Positions 1-11,806 are shown, counted from the stretch's first letter. The stretch: 64,000 nucleotides of DNA from Enoplosus armatus (GCF_043641665.1 NC_092198.1:2764501-2828500), one strand, 5' to 3'. The notes: generated from the sequence alone by a model not told the origin. Program-made: numbers and translations.

Positions 1-250
1 GGCGTGACGTACACGTACCATGTCCGTCAGATCTCCAGCAGCAACACGACGTCTCCAAGATGTTCACAAATGCAGGCAGCATTATGAATTAAAGGAAATT
101 GTACTACAGTTGATAAAAACTCCCTACATTGTATTGCAGTGTGTTAAAGGCCAAACTCAATTTACCTCAATATTAATTTTCCAATTGTTGGCATTCAGTG
201 TGAATCAGATATCAGGCAGGAAAGCTCCAGTTTGAAACTCCAGACTGCCG
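1..250. other. Probable pnrc1 3' UTR / downstream flank
   Basis: This stretch follows the pnrc1 stop codon on the minus strand. The small open frames here show no family similarity. No clear AATAAA on the minus strand was found before the window edge, so the end of the transcript is not defined. Nothing else was recognised. Confidence 0.4.
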
Positions 251-2636
251 TCATGACTTGTCCTGAACCTTCAGCAGCGACTTTAAGTGAACAGTCATTT
301 GTTCTCGGCTTTGGTTGCTCTGTTGAGGCTCGTTTTCTCCGACCCAGTGGCTGGGCGGTTTAGGTAAGACACTCGGTGAGGGCGGCTCGCTGAACTTCGC
401 TCCGGCGTAGACCTTCTCGCCATCTTTGAGGTATTCGGCTTCAGCAGGCGGCGTGTTCAGGATCTTCACGTTGTTGGAGGCGTGGAGGGGTTTCTTCGGC
501 TCCCGGAGCGGAGGCTGGTGGAGAGAAAAGGGCTTATTTGGGCTGCTGTTGTCCTTCTTCTTTGCAGAGTGAGAAGCAGCGGGGGTTTGGCCCTGTTTGG
601 GCTTGTGGCTCCGTGTGATCATGTTCTGGGTGACTGGATCGTGTCTGGGCAGGTTGCGGGCAGGCTGGCCACCCGGCTGCATGGCCGCTCGCTCCAATCT
701 GCCACCTTTGGATTTCAGCAGCTAAGGAACAGAAACAAACTCTAATTAATCCAGTTATCTGATAAACACAATTATTTTATTTTATTAATCTACATCCTCA
801 TGTTGAGCGTGAATGTTCATTCTTCACCTGAGACAAAAAATAAAAAATCCTTACTCAAGACTTTCAACTTAATCAAAAGAAAAATTGTCTCAGTTGTCAC
901 GGTTCAGCGGCACAAACACAGTATGTAACACCAACAAAAACATCATCATCAAGATTTTTGAATAAAATGGACCTTCTACATTAACAGCCTTGATTAGAGA
1001 AGCACATGTTCTTTTTCAGACATTAATATCCATCGACTGATAAGCGTTTGGTAAAAGTACAAATGCACAAAACATTTGAGCCCTATAGACATGCCTATCT
1101 TATCTTATTATGGGATTGATGATTACAATGAAGCTATTATTCCTAACAGCTAACTGTAAAATGGTATTGAATGACATACTTAATAAAAAAAAGACAATCA
1201 GCCAAAACTCATCATTAAAACTAATATCGTAGGGAGTCAATGTGAGCAATGTAAGCTAACATTACTGCATCTTTATTATTGGAGTCTAGTTTTAAACTGA
1301 TCCAGACACCTAGTGGCACTTTGTTTCAGGAAGTCACTTTTTATTTTAAAAAGCTTGTGGAGGTGGCGACAAAGCGAAAGCAGTTTACCACACATATGTC
1401 AAATTAACATGCTTTTAAAAAGACAATAACCCATTATTATGAGATAAAGCTGCATACAATTCCTACATCATGAACATATTTTGACTGCACTGTTTTCATC
1501 AGCTTCCTCTCCTTTTCTATTGGACAAACAAGCCTGCCAGCAGCACACAACCTGTGGGCATTAATCCACCTGAAGCAGAAAGAGGAAGACATGTTTGTTT
1601 GCCACATGTCTACTTTCGATTCTCACAACAAGGATTAGTAACTGCGTCATTTCAAACTGCCTCAGGCACTACAGGGGATTTAATCACAGTTAAATCCACT
1701 TTGATTCAAGACTACATGAACACTTTAATTGTTAAATAGACTTTATAATCTTTTTGTGAGACGTTATGCGCACATAGCTTCAAGACTATGCTGCTATTGA
1801 TGTACACTTTCTGGGTAAACAGAATAATCTTGGTGTCAGAAAATAGTAAAAAAAATTACCATTTCAATTTCACAGAGATCAAGCTGATGTTTTGTCCCAC
1901 CAACAGTCTCATACTTTGATAAAGAGCTGCAAATATTCCCACTTCAGAGGTCAAGTTTAGGCACTTTTGTTAAAAATAATGACATTAATCAATCACCAAA
2001 ACAGTAAACTTACATTTCTGTTTATTGATCAATTAACAGACTGATCTTTCACAACCTAAATATAAGATCTATGAAGAAGACGGATTGACTTGAGGAGAGG
2101 ACGGACGAACACACATATTTCTGGTAATAACTGAGGTGCTTTTACAGATCAAGAACAAACACAAAAACAGGATGTCATCTAAGGTTGACACGGCCTTATC
2201 TTTACCTCACTGCTAACTGGGTGGTAAACTGTTTGTCAGTTAGCAGAACTGCAGCAGCGCAGATAGCGACAACAAAAACAACAACAAACCAGGAAGTTAC
2301 CTCTTTCTTGGCTCCCTGTTTGAGCTGATGGAGGGTCAGTGCGGTCTGTGTACCGGCGGGGAGCTCGGTACCGGGCTGAGCTGCGGGTCTGTTAGCAGAT
2401 GAAGCTGTCAGGGTGTTGTTGTTGTGATCCGACAGGCGGATGTTGGGGCAGTTTCTCGGGGGTTTCTGGTGATGCAGCGCCGCCGTCGACCGCAGCTTCC
2501 TCCCTCCTTTCTTCAGCAGCGCCTGTCTCGTTTTGTTGTTCACCCCATCGCTGCTGGAAATCAACGATATCGGGTTGTTGTTTTCGACGTTGCCGATGTT
2601 GGCTTCATCGCTGTGAGCCGGAGATTCGTCCAACAT
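251..2636 (-). CDS. pnrc1: Proline-rich nuclear receptor coactivator 1 (PNRC1), two coding exons
   Basis: PNRC-family proteins are small, mostly disordered nuclear and P-body proteins. They bind nuclear receptors and, through a proline-rich motif, the decapping factor DCP1A. The coding exons are 2301-2636 (112 codons) and 251-721 (156 codons plus TGA). They join in phase 0 between a GAG|GTAACT donor and a TTCCTTAG acceptor, giving 268 aa. The C-terminal part carries the family signature SEPPSPSVLPKPPSHW (about residues 223-238) followed by an LKSLLKV box (about 258-264). The sequence SNQSREQMTVHLK resembles human PNRC1 (recalled as SNQNRELMAVHLK) more than PNRC2. The junction KKE|LLKSKGGR also matches the PNRC1 junction region. 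Exon 1 is poorly conserved; a basic patch KKGGRKLR (about 42-49) is a plausible nuclear signal. ATG 2634-2636 was chosen as the first in-frame Met of exon 1 and is less certain than the rest. Reading through the donor gives a hydrophobic run that is intronic and should not be taken as a membrane segment. Confidence 0.88.
722..2300 (-). other. pnrc1 intron
   Basis: This is a 1.6 kb AT-rich intron with a GTAACT donor at the 2300 end and a TTCCTTAG acceptor at the 722 end (minus strand). Several short open frames on both strands show no recognisable similarity. No repeat or RNA gene was identified. Confidence 0.75.
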
Positions 2637-4954
2637 TGCTCTGAACTGGCGAAAACATAAACAGGCTGTGAAATTCCTCCGCAGCTAAGTTGGTTTAGCT
2701 AACAACGTCACAAGCTAGCTAGCTAAGCTTCTTCTTCTTCTTCGCGAGTGGATTAAACACTTTCTTATCCAAGTTGCTCTCACGCAGAAATAATTAGCTG
2801 CTTAACGAATATAACGTTATATTGCCGTGTCAGAAGTTTTAATTATTTCTGCTGCTGAAACAGTCGGTGGATGTCCTTTATCCCGAGATGGCGTCGGTGC
2901 TTGGGAGCTTGTTAAAGCAGAAGTAAGCGTTAGCACAACTGTTAAGTTAGCCGGAATAAGCTATACAACTTCCGGTAGTGTATTTCAAAATAAGACGACT
3001 TCTTTCATCATGGGGCCTGTGCAAGGTTAATATTAAAAACAGGGAAATAAATGAATAATGTAAGTGTTCTGTTTTACAGCATTAAAGAATGATGGGTGTT
3101 TCCTGTATTAAACATCTGCTGCGTGGTTCTCGTGCTTTCTTATTGAAAATGTATGAAAATGTTTAGCTTCACTGTAGGTGGGACCCTCCAGGAAACACGA
3201 AATCATACTCCGGTCTGTGGCCAGGATTGTAGAAATACTATTGATTGCTTTGAATTTAGATTTTTTAACTGTTCAATCATATTAGTAGATTAGTGAATTG
3301 ACGGGTTTTTTTTTTCTTTTAAAAGGCACAATTAAATATATAATGTGGGCACAATGCAATCAGTGTTATTTCATAGCATACTATCATAATATCATATTAT
3401 TGTTGGATCATTATGCTACCGTGAAGTGATTTGATCTGTGGAAATATATCATGTACATAAAGTACCTCGAATTTGACCTTGAGTATGTACTTCATTACTC
3501 TCCATCACTGGGTATTGCAGCATATTGATGAAGTGTATTGTTATTGTCACGTTCTACACTATTATTTTGTAAACAAACTCTCCCAAACTTCCGGTAGTAT
3601 TCCCTTGAAATTCATATCTTTCCTGCTCCCGGGACCCTGTCGCCAGTAAAGGTCGTCACCGCCTTCATCCTGTTGGTGACGTTTTACCTTTTTATTCGGA
3701 GGCGGGTCACAATTTTAATATAATAATTATATAAATATATGTTGACGGCTGATATGTTAATTCAGGCAGTTTTGACAGGGAATAATAATAATAATAATAA
3801 CAATACATAGTGTTATGATAAAACAGTTTAAGGTTCTTACTAAAAGTTCTATATGTGAATGTAAGAGATGCTTTGAGTCACCTCTCAGGTCACTGGAGCT
3901 CAATCTAAATCTGGTGGAGCTACTTTGAGTTTTTATGCTCCTGCTCACTGAAACGTCGTAACATGAGCTGAAAACATCATTTCGTTGCCTCTATATTGAT
4001 ATGATATATTATGAATGAATTGTATGTGAGCATGTGTTCGCAGCTCTCCTTAATATCCTTTTTTTTTTGTCGATTAGTCGATTAATCAATTAGCCGTTCC
4101 ACAGAAAATTCATCAAAACATTTGTTGCTTCCCCCTTCTTCTTCTTTGTAAGGATGTGTTGCTTTTCTCTGTTTAAATGATTCTAAATTAAATAATTTAG
4201 GATTGTTGCTCAGACAAAACAATTTGAAGACTGTATATTGGGCTCTTTTCTAAACGATTAATTGTTTTTTTTTTAAATAATCAACAGAACATCATGAATT
4301 AAATAATATAATCATTAGTTGCAGCCCTTAAGATATGTACAAATCGCTCTGTATAAATAAACGTTTCCTTGCCAAATTATAACTTGTGAGTATTGTTGTT
4401 GTTTTTGTAATAAATGAAGTAGATATCCACAGACACAAACTCAGGTTTGGTTTCACACAGTTTTACTGTAGAAATCGTGATACGCAGTCGATCACTTTTT
4501 GTTCACCACAGACCTCAAACTCAGCATCATAACATTCAGTGAAATGCAGGTCTACACCTCATCCCTCTCTCCACAACCTGTTCAAGAAACACCGACAATA
4601 CATTGGTGGGCTGGTATGTTTGTTTTCATACAATACATCTTGTAAGTGCACAAAAGTCTGAAAAACTATTAATAACGAGTGAAAAAACACAGGCGCTTTA
4701 ATCCACTACATAATAATTATTTGGCAAAGAGAACCGAGAAACTTAAAGGCAGACCTGAAACTCACATGGGAGGACGTGTTAAAGGTTTGTTTCAGTACAA
4801 AAAATAGATATATAAACAATATACAAATACAACACAAACATCTAAATATCCGTCCCTGTGAGTGCAGTACGTGTCGTCTGTCACCGTGACCGCAGAAGGC
4901 AAATCAAAGAGACATGGGGGGTCCTGGAGGTGGTTCTTCATCCGGACGCGGGGC
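2637..4954. other. Intergenic: pnrc1 5' flank and crip2 3' flank
   Basis: pnrc1 and crip2 lie head to tail on the minus strand, so this 2.3 kb holds the pnrc1 promoter (near 2640-2830, not resolved further) and the crip2 3' UTR. An (AAT)n run lies at 3781-3800 and a dispersed repeat at about 4060-4330. A possible ATTAAA poly(A) signal for crip2 is read on the minus strand from 4697-4702, about 250 bp after its stop, but this is weak. Otherwise the DNA is AT-rich without genes. Confidence 0.5.
4060..4330. repeat. Dispersed teleost repeat with 'GATTAATCGAT...GTTGCAGCCCT' ends
   Basis: The copy begins with GTCGATTAGTCGATTAATCA and ends with ATAATCATTAGTTGCAGCCCT. The same ends and interior words recur at 10620-10923 and, degraded, at about 28130-28420, 46040-46180, 46709-46920, 55010-55230 and 62227-62480. 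No coding capacity is seen. It looks like a non-autonomous DNA transposon; the superfamily was not determined. Confidence 0.6.
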
Positions 4955-5960
4955 TCAGGGCTGCGCCTCGGCCTCGGGGTCGTCGTAGATGTAGCTGCCG
5001 ACACCTCCGGTGTTTACACCTGAGGGAGGATGAAGAGGACATATGAAGGTGCCCTGTTCACCTACACATCTCATGGCTTTGTTTGTTTGCAGTGTGAGAG
5101 TGCGAGGCAGAGCCTATTAAAAGACTATTAAAGTGTGAGCATGAATTATGGAAGCCATGTGCACAAATTATTAAATTGAGAGTACAAATTAGTTTTTTCT
5201 CCCCCCGGTTTCTTCTTCTCCTGCAGCCTTCCTGCCTGCGTGCTTGCTGCAGATTAGTCCACAGCGCCCTCTGCTGCTCAGAGTCACAGTCGCACGACAT
5301 TAGTAAGTGTGCACACATTAATTACAGGTTTCTGCAGCAGCCATGCTGAGAGCTGAAGCTTGAGGCATCACTGGTTCCCTTTCTAAGTAGAGCCTGAGTT
5401 TTATGGAGTGAAAAGCCGCAAATTTACATTATTATTATAACTAATTAAGATGCAATATTGTTAAGTTAACTAGGAAGTGACCTCGCTAATTTAGAATGGC
5501 TGTAGGATCATGTTATGGTATCAGCGAGGCATAATAATAGTTTCCTCTTCTCTTCATGCACCTTCAAAAACAGTGGTCATTTACCTTCACAACCAATATG
5601 CCTCTGATAAATATTTGTAGCTGTAAAACGACCTTGTTGTTTGGGGACATGCTGGTTTTTGAGGCATTGTTTGAAGTGTTTCTGACTTCATACCTTTGGG
5701 CCCAAACAGCACGGCGTAGCACGGTTTGTGGCAGTATGGCTGTCCGTCATGCTGCAACAGAAAGCAAAGAAATCCTTCTTGTGTCTGAAAAGCTTCAGTT
5801 TGTGTTTTATAAGACCAACAATGTGACATCCAGCTTAAAGAGTGTGGCCTCGTTGCATCTCCCACCTCTGCGTGGCTGCCAGGAGCCAGAGTCTTACTGC
5901 ACCTCTCACAGCGCAGACAGGGCCGGTGCCAGTTCTTCCCGAGAGACGACACCTTCTCCG

Positions 5961-5994
<34 letters not shown>

Positions 5995-8900
5995 ACACCG
6001 TCATGGAGATAGTCACCATGGCAACCAGCCCCCTTTGTCACTTAGACACATTCCAACACTCGAATAATACACGCAAGCTGTGAGATGTGAAGACAGCACT
6101 CTGCTTACCAAAATATACCGTCTTGTTGCATCTGGGGCAGATGTTGGGTCCTCCAGAGAAAGACGAGAAGCTCGCAGCTGAAGAAGTCACATTGAACTGC
6201 AGCATTATTATTCTGACAGATTTACAACTTCTCCCTTTTCTCCACACACACATCTTCAAATGATCCCTTTGACTCAGACATCTTTATCTGCGTCAGCCCT
6301 GTACAGGCTTCCTTTTCTTAATGTTTTACTGACAGTTGATATACGTTCTTCCTCTCTGAGTTTCTCCTTTTGTCATCTGTTTTTCTCCACATCCATTAGG
6401 GAGCTGAACGAAGAGGATAATACTCGAGCAGACACTGAATTTATCCTCCCAACATATGACAGTTTTTCTATTTTTGCTCCACCACATATTTCTCACCCTT
6501 CACTGGTCCCCGTGCGGGGGCTTTTTTCTCCTCCTCTGGTTTGGCATCTGTTTCCATGGAAACGGCAGCAGGGGCCTCGTTGGCAGGATTGTCGTAGACG
6601 TAGGAACCAGCTCCGCCGATGTTCACGCCTAAAACATACGCAAACGTTGCCTTTACAAACCTGAAGATGGCCAATACAGAGTTGTTTTGTTCATGTGTAA
6701 ACACGAAGAAACGGCACCTTTTGGTCCAAACAGGGCGGCGTAGCAGGGCTTGTGGCAGTAAGGCGTCCCATCGTGCTGCAAAATACAAGGGGGAGGGACA
6801 GTAAGCAGAGGCATCTGAGCGTCTCTGAGTGGAACCAAAGAAAAGTATAAACACATTTTTTGTTTTAAGTCTGTTTGGATTCACATAATGCCAAATAACG
6901 AATAATGAACCAGGACTTATTCCCAGACGTTTATAAGACTTGTCTGCTTCCTGTTATTTTCTCTGTTCACACCAATTTATAACGCATGAAGAAAAGAGCT
7001 AAATATGAGCATCAGCCCGTTCTGCGGCCTGTTTACCGTCACTTTTTATTTCATCATTCAGTTTCCTGGAAAATGACACACCACTTTCTTTTTGCTAACT
7101 ACGTGACTAACGTGTCTTTTCCAGGAAAACGTCCTCAGCTTGACTTTCCATGCACAACCCTTTTCAGACATTAAATATGCAACATTGCTGTCTTCATGTA
7201 AAGTAATGGCTCTTTGCCACTCGGACACGTCTGGACAGTACACAGGCTGCACTAGTGTTCAGTAGATATACGAACAACCATCCTTTAAACTGAACTGACT
7301 GTACTGAATCACCATTGTCACGACTGACTCAGTAGCTTTTAGCAGTGGAGCTCCTCGCTGGTGACTGACAGCAGTGTTATCAGCTCGGCTGTGATTCACA
7401 GTGCGTTACTTCCTCGTTAAACGCTTATTAAAAGACTGCTAAAAGCCACAGAAACAATCAGAATCTGACAACTGTGATGTGATAAATTATTAAGCTCATG
7501 CACAGAGCTTATCGGCTCGTTTTGTACTGAACTGAACGAACAGCTCGGACCACAAATAGGCTCAAAGTTCCACTGACCTGAACGTCGGGCCTGAACGAAG
7601 TGATTTGAATCAGCTCCAGTTTATATTAAAGCCCCAAAAATGGACCACAGTAAGTAAGTTTCAGATGTTTCAGTGCACTTGGATTTAAATGACTTTTATC
7701 TTAAACTGCACCAAAGAAAGTGATGCTCCAAAGGTGAATAAACTCGTCCAGACAGGCTTGGTGTGAACAGATCCTCATACTTCACAGTTCATTTAACTTT
7801 AACTGGCAGAGAAAGTAACCTCAACATGAAGTACATGAGGTTTCTTTGTGGTCAAACTTGAGCGGTCACTGTAGTGACTTTGCTGCAGGCTCCCCGGCTG
7901 GTTAGAAAGTCAGTAGATTGACTGTACAAGTCTGACCACAAGGAAACCACATGTACTTCCTGCTGAGGTTCTCTTTTAACAGTGACTCCACGTGGAGTCA
8001 TTAGGACATTTGGCAGATCCTTCCCCTTCTGTTATGATCTATTCCAGCAGTGATTATTTCTCTCATCTCAGTTTATTTTAGGTAAGTGAGATAAAAGCAC
8101 TTAAAAATGGCAACCCTGGACACAGAAATGTGGGAATGATACGTCAACTTTAAACATATTCCACTGTTATATCTTAATATCTTAAAATGTCAAATATGCT
8201 CCTTCTGTTCACTTCCTCTTACCTCAGCATGGCCTCCTGGGTTCAACGTCTTGTTGCAGCGTTCACATTTCAGACAGAACTTGTGCCAGTCTTTCCCTAA
8301 AGACGACACCTTCTCCGCTGAGGAAGCAGAAGAGACAGATTTTAGGAATTTATGTCCACCAGCGTTGGAAAAACTACAGTGCTATGGGACATTAACTCAT
8401 TCAAAATGGGTATAAAGATCCAGCTAAGATGAATGGACCAGCTCCTCAGTCCTGGGCAACCAAATGATAACGGGGGTAGACCGATAAATACATAAAATCA
8501 CCAAAGAAAAAATGAAGATCCACATCCGGAGGGGTCCGATACATTAAAAGGTTTTGCATAAACAGAAAACACACTCAAATCAGAGCTAAGATTATAACAC
8601 CGTTGTCATTAATCCATCTAGAAAAAGATTAAAAGGGGAAATTAGGTCCTTTAAAAGCTGTATGTGAAATCTGACAGAAACAGAGGAAGAATCTGGCTTC
8701 CCAAACAGATCAGGGGGTTCAAAGGCCGCTTCAAACACCTTTAGAGGAGCTGACGAGCACTGCCACTCAGAGTTTGTGACGTACAGTACAACAGCTAATC
8801 CACAATCCGGACACAAGACATGAGTAAAACATATTCTGAATGATATCGCTGAGCGGTTTGTTACAGAAGACCGTTGGAGTTAAAGTGACAGCAGACACTT

Positions 8901-11806
8901 GACAGGCACTTGGGAGTTCATATCAACCACAAGCACATTCTTTCCACTGCGTTTGGAAGGAGAGCAGAGTGACACTGAGGGATTCGCATTTTGTTGTCTG
9001 AGTCATATTAATTCAGACTTTCCATAAAGCTTCAGTGCGTTCCTCCCCTTTGGCCTGCCCCTCCTGCTCCCCTTTGACCCACCATTTCCAACCTGTCCCC
9101 TTTACAGTGCCTAATCCCAACTTCACTGATGAGTAAAGTTAGCCTGATGTTAGTCGGATGCTACTAGCTAATGTTAGCGACTAGTTGATTATGATGGAAA
9201 AATAAAGTGATAGTATTGTATTTATTACTCCACTACATTTTTTATTTGATAACTTAAGTGACTATTTACTTTCCAGATTCAGTTTAATGATACAAAATAT
9301 AATAAACAAACCTACTATTGTAGGTTAAGATAAGAAATATCAATGCATCAATAATTATAATCCAATAATATCATATGAAATGGGCCAATCTGCACAATGA
9401 GTTCTTTTACTTTTGGTACTTTATGTAAAGTTTGATGCTTTTGAATTTTGAACGCATGACTGTTTCTGACACTGTGGTATTTATACTTTTACTTAAGTAG
9501 ATCTGAGTACTTCTTCCACCACTGCCACACAAAATCCATGTTTTTGATTGAAGTATTTATGCAGCTATTGTTATGTGTTATGCATTAACTGTAAGGGACG
9601 GCTGGAATAGAATATACATCCAGTGTGAGAAAGAATATAATAAAAACTGACAGTTTTTGTACACCTTTGTTCAAGCTGTTGCAGAAAGAAAGAATGGGAG
9701 AGAGGTTCACTAATCATTTATCTGTTTGTCCTTCCCAGAATATCCCAGCAGATACAACATGACACTTCCTGTTTACTGCCCAGCCTGTCACTGTGATATG
9801 TGACAGTAAGTCACCCTGACACACAGCGAGCTCTTTGCACTGATGGTGGAGGACGTGTGTGAGTGTGTGAAATAATCCACTGAGCAAATAACATTCACCT
9901 ACTGTTGTTTTTTTAAAGACTGATATTTGAGACATCTCCACGAGGATTAAAATCTCCCCTCAAAATGGCTTCCTGTGAATGTTGTTGGATATACACTTCA
10001 AAAATCCATAAACCGAACAAAAATAAATACTTAACATTTAAAAAAAAAATTTGCATTTCCACCACAATAAATTCCCAGTGCAGCTACAAAACAGCAGCTC
10101 ACACTGCCGGAGGAAGCAGTGCTCTTGTAGGAGAGACAGAACAGCATGTTTGGTTGAACCTGCAGGGCGGGGCTTTGAAATGAAGAACAAAAAGAAAATC
10201 GATCCATATCAACCACGTGCAATCGATGAATGATTTACAACGTCATCTGGTGCAGCTCCAAAATGAAAAGGAGCTGATGTGTTTCTATTTAAGTGACCGA
10301 GGCTCAACTCAACTCACCTAAACTCCTTCATTCAAAGGAGGACACACACGTGGATGTAAAGATGGTGTCATAAGCTGTCAGATAACACAGTTTACGCTGA
10401 TGACCACAAGCGAACAGGACTGTTAATGGCTCCCTGTAATCTCATCCAAAGATAGTGAACCAATGACAGGCCAGTCTGGGCTGCGTCAAAGCAGACTGGT
10501 TACCAGTTTGACTCCCACTGTATGTCTGTGATACTCAGCAGTGAGTTCATAATGGGTGTTTTGTTCTGTTGGGACTTTTGTATTGCAGGGTAAAGCTGTG
10601 CTGTAATACTAGTTTTACAATACAGCACAGCTGAAACTAATAGTCGATTAATCTATTAGATGATTAACAATCGTCGAAATAATGTCAAAAATATCACTGG
10701 TTCCAGCTTTTTGCAGGTTTTCTTCGGGGATAGAACACTAAATATCTTTTGGACTGATGGCGATGGACAAAACAAGCTGTTTGAACATTTAAACTTGGGC
10801 TTCAGGAGATTGTGATGGATATTTTTTAATTTCATAGGCCGATAAACAAACAATTAACTGATTAATCGAGAAAATACATGGCAGATGGATCGATAATGGA
10901 AAGAAGCTGTAGTTGCAGCCCTCATCTACACTGCAGGCCATGAGAAGCTTTTAACTTTCAGGTCAGACATCAAGACATACATTTATAAATCTAATAACTT
11001 TATATAAAATATCTAATAATATCTTTTTAATAGCCAGCTGTTAGCCTGTAGCTCTTTTCATGGAGCTTATAGTGACAAAAACAAGCTATTGGCAGTTGGC
11101 GATATTGGATTTGTTTATAGGATTTTACATTTACTACATAACAACAGCACACTTAAATTATAAAAACGTCAACTTCACCAAAATATTCTGCATCTGAAAT
11201 ACTTGAAAGCAAAACAGTTTATCTTATTTGATTTTGACTCATTAGAAATAAAAAAAACCCAGTTGGCCTTAAGAGGACGAGTGAAAGCTCAACTTGGTGA
11301 TTCTGAACACTAGACATATTATATATATACATATATTATATATGTATATATATATATATATATATATAATATAACAAGAGATATTCAGGAATGAAATCAT
11401 CAAAGGATATGTTTTGTGCTATTTTCCTGAATGCTTCTTAAAAGGTTCTTGATGTAATTATATCCTTGTAATTATATACTAAATGACCCCCCCCCCCCCC
11501 CCGCTGTTTTTTGTCAATGGGCAGACGTCATCTCAGGTCCTCTGTGGGTAACTCTGTGTCTGCATGGGCTGTAATCTAACACATCCAGGCTGGTTTTAAA
11601 CACGGACTCCCTCCTCCCTCACTGGAAACAACCGTAAAGCATCAACAGACATGAAGAAGTCTTTTCATGAGAGGCCACAGGGACGGAAACGCTCCCGCCC
11701 GGCCGTCAAAGCCCCCGGTGATGGTCTCGACGTTGGGCGGATGCACAGAAAACACGCACTTACCGAAATACACCGTCTTGTCGCATTTTGGACATTTTGA
11801 CGCCAT
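4955..11806 (-). CDS. crip2: Cysteine-rich protein 2 (CRIP2), double LIM-domain protein, eight coding exons
   Basis: Family members are small LIM-only scaffolds of cytoskeleton and nucleus, prominent in heart and vessels; they bind proteins through zinc fingers and have no enzymatic activity. Coding exons in order of translation are 11764-11806, 8223-8317, 6718-6775, 6497-6628, 6109-6177, 5866-5960, 5694-5751 and 4955-5019. All have GT-AG borders and matching phases, giving 204 aa (human CRIP2 about 208). LIM1 zinc ligands are C5, C8, H26, C29, C32, C35, C53 and C57. LIM2 ligands are C123, C126, H144, C147, C150, C153, C171 and C175. Each LIM is followed by a glycine-rich GVN(I/T)GG(A/V)GSY motif. 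The linker (about 79-120) is rich in Ala, Pro, Glu and Lys. The start [17 protein letters not shown] and the tail [14 protein letters not shown] favour CRIP2 over CRIP3. The acceptor of the sixth exon abuts a (TG)n microsatellite. Confidence 0.95.
5964..5992. repeat. (CA)n microsatellite touching the crip2 exon 6 acceptor
   Basis: About 14.5 CA units on the plus strand are read as (TG)n in the crip2 transcript. They lie directly before the GCAG acceptor at 5961-5964, where a polypyrimidine tract would normally be. See findings. Confidence 0.95.
6776..8222 (-). other. crip2 second intron
   Basis: This 1.45 kb intron is flanked by the exons at 8223-8317 and 6718-6775. It contains two inverted-repeat structures: a short one at 7061-7130 and a long hairpin at 7819-7969. 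The remaining open frames are short and unrecognised. Confidence 0.8.
7819..7969. repeat. Long imperfect inverted repeat (hairpin) in a crip2 intron
   Basis: The left arm (about 7819-7884) contains GAAGTACATGAGGTTTCTTT and GTGGTCAAACTTG. The right arm (about 7904-7969), read in reverse complement, contains GAAGTACATGTGGTTTCCTT and GTGGTCAGACTTG. The arms pair along roughly 65 nt with few mismatches around a loop of about 20 nt. It could be a palindromic MITE relic or a folded RNA. It does not encode a protein. Confidence 0.75.
9195..9527. repeat. Dispersed teleost repeat, 'GAGTACTTCTTCCACCACTG' family
   Basis: The copy has the internal phrase TTATTACTCCACTACATTTT and ends with ATCTGAGTACTTCTTCCACC and ACTG. 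Related copies lie at about 12130-12430, 13990-14160 (internal part), 19107-19573, 24318-24420 (fragment), 33118-33300 and 39288-39590. The matching opposite end, AGTGGTGGAAAGTAACTAAG, is seen at 33119. The two ends are near inverted complements, which suggests a non-autonomous DNA transposon. No transposase frame is present. Confidence 0.6.
10620..10923. repeat. Dispersed teleost repeat, best-preserved copy of the 'GTTGCAGCCCT' family
   Basis: It starts GCTGAAACTAATAGTCGATT, has inverted GATTAATC words near both ends (10637-10650 and 10858-10867) and ends GTAGTTGCAGCCCT. The interior word GGTTCCAGCTTTT recurs at about 62255 and, altered, at 46827. It is non-coding and probably a MITE-like element. 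Confidence 0.65.
11316..11372. repeat. TA-rich simple repeat
   Basis: An imperfect (TA)n tract inside the first crip2 intron. Confidence 0.9.
11487..11502. repeat. Poly(C) run, 16 bases
   Basis: An uninterrupted C16. Similar C-runs occur at about 12786-12795, 38360-38377 and 40490-40540. Confidence 0.9.

Larger units (their letters stand above)
8318..11763 (-). other. crip2 first intron, repeat-rich
   Basis: This 3.4 kb intron separates the short first coding exon from the rest of crip2. It holds a dispersed repeat ending 'CTGAGTACTTCTTCCACCACTG' (about 9195-9527), a second one at 10620-10923, a TA-rich tract at 11316-11372 and a C16 run at 11487-11502. No exon or RNA gene is recognised in it. 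Confidence 0.75.

Noticed and set aside
2202..2300. Hydrophobic C-terminal stretch (WFVVVFVVAICAAAVLL) as a membrane segment of the pnrc1 exon 1 frame
   Set aside because: The GAG|GTAACT donor and the phase-0 join to the conserved PNRC exon show that this part is intron.
5556..6083. 175-codon plus-strand open frame over crip2 exons 6 and 7
   Set aside because: It is antisense to well-supported crip2 exons, crosses a (CA)n repeat as a His/Thr run and has no family similarity.
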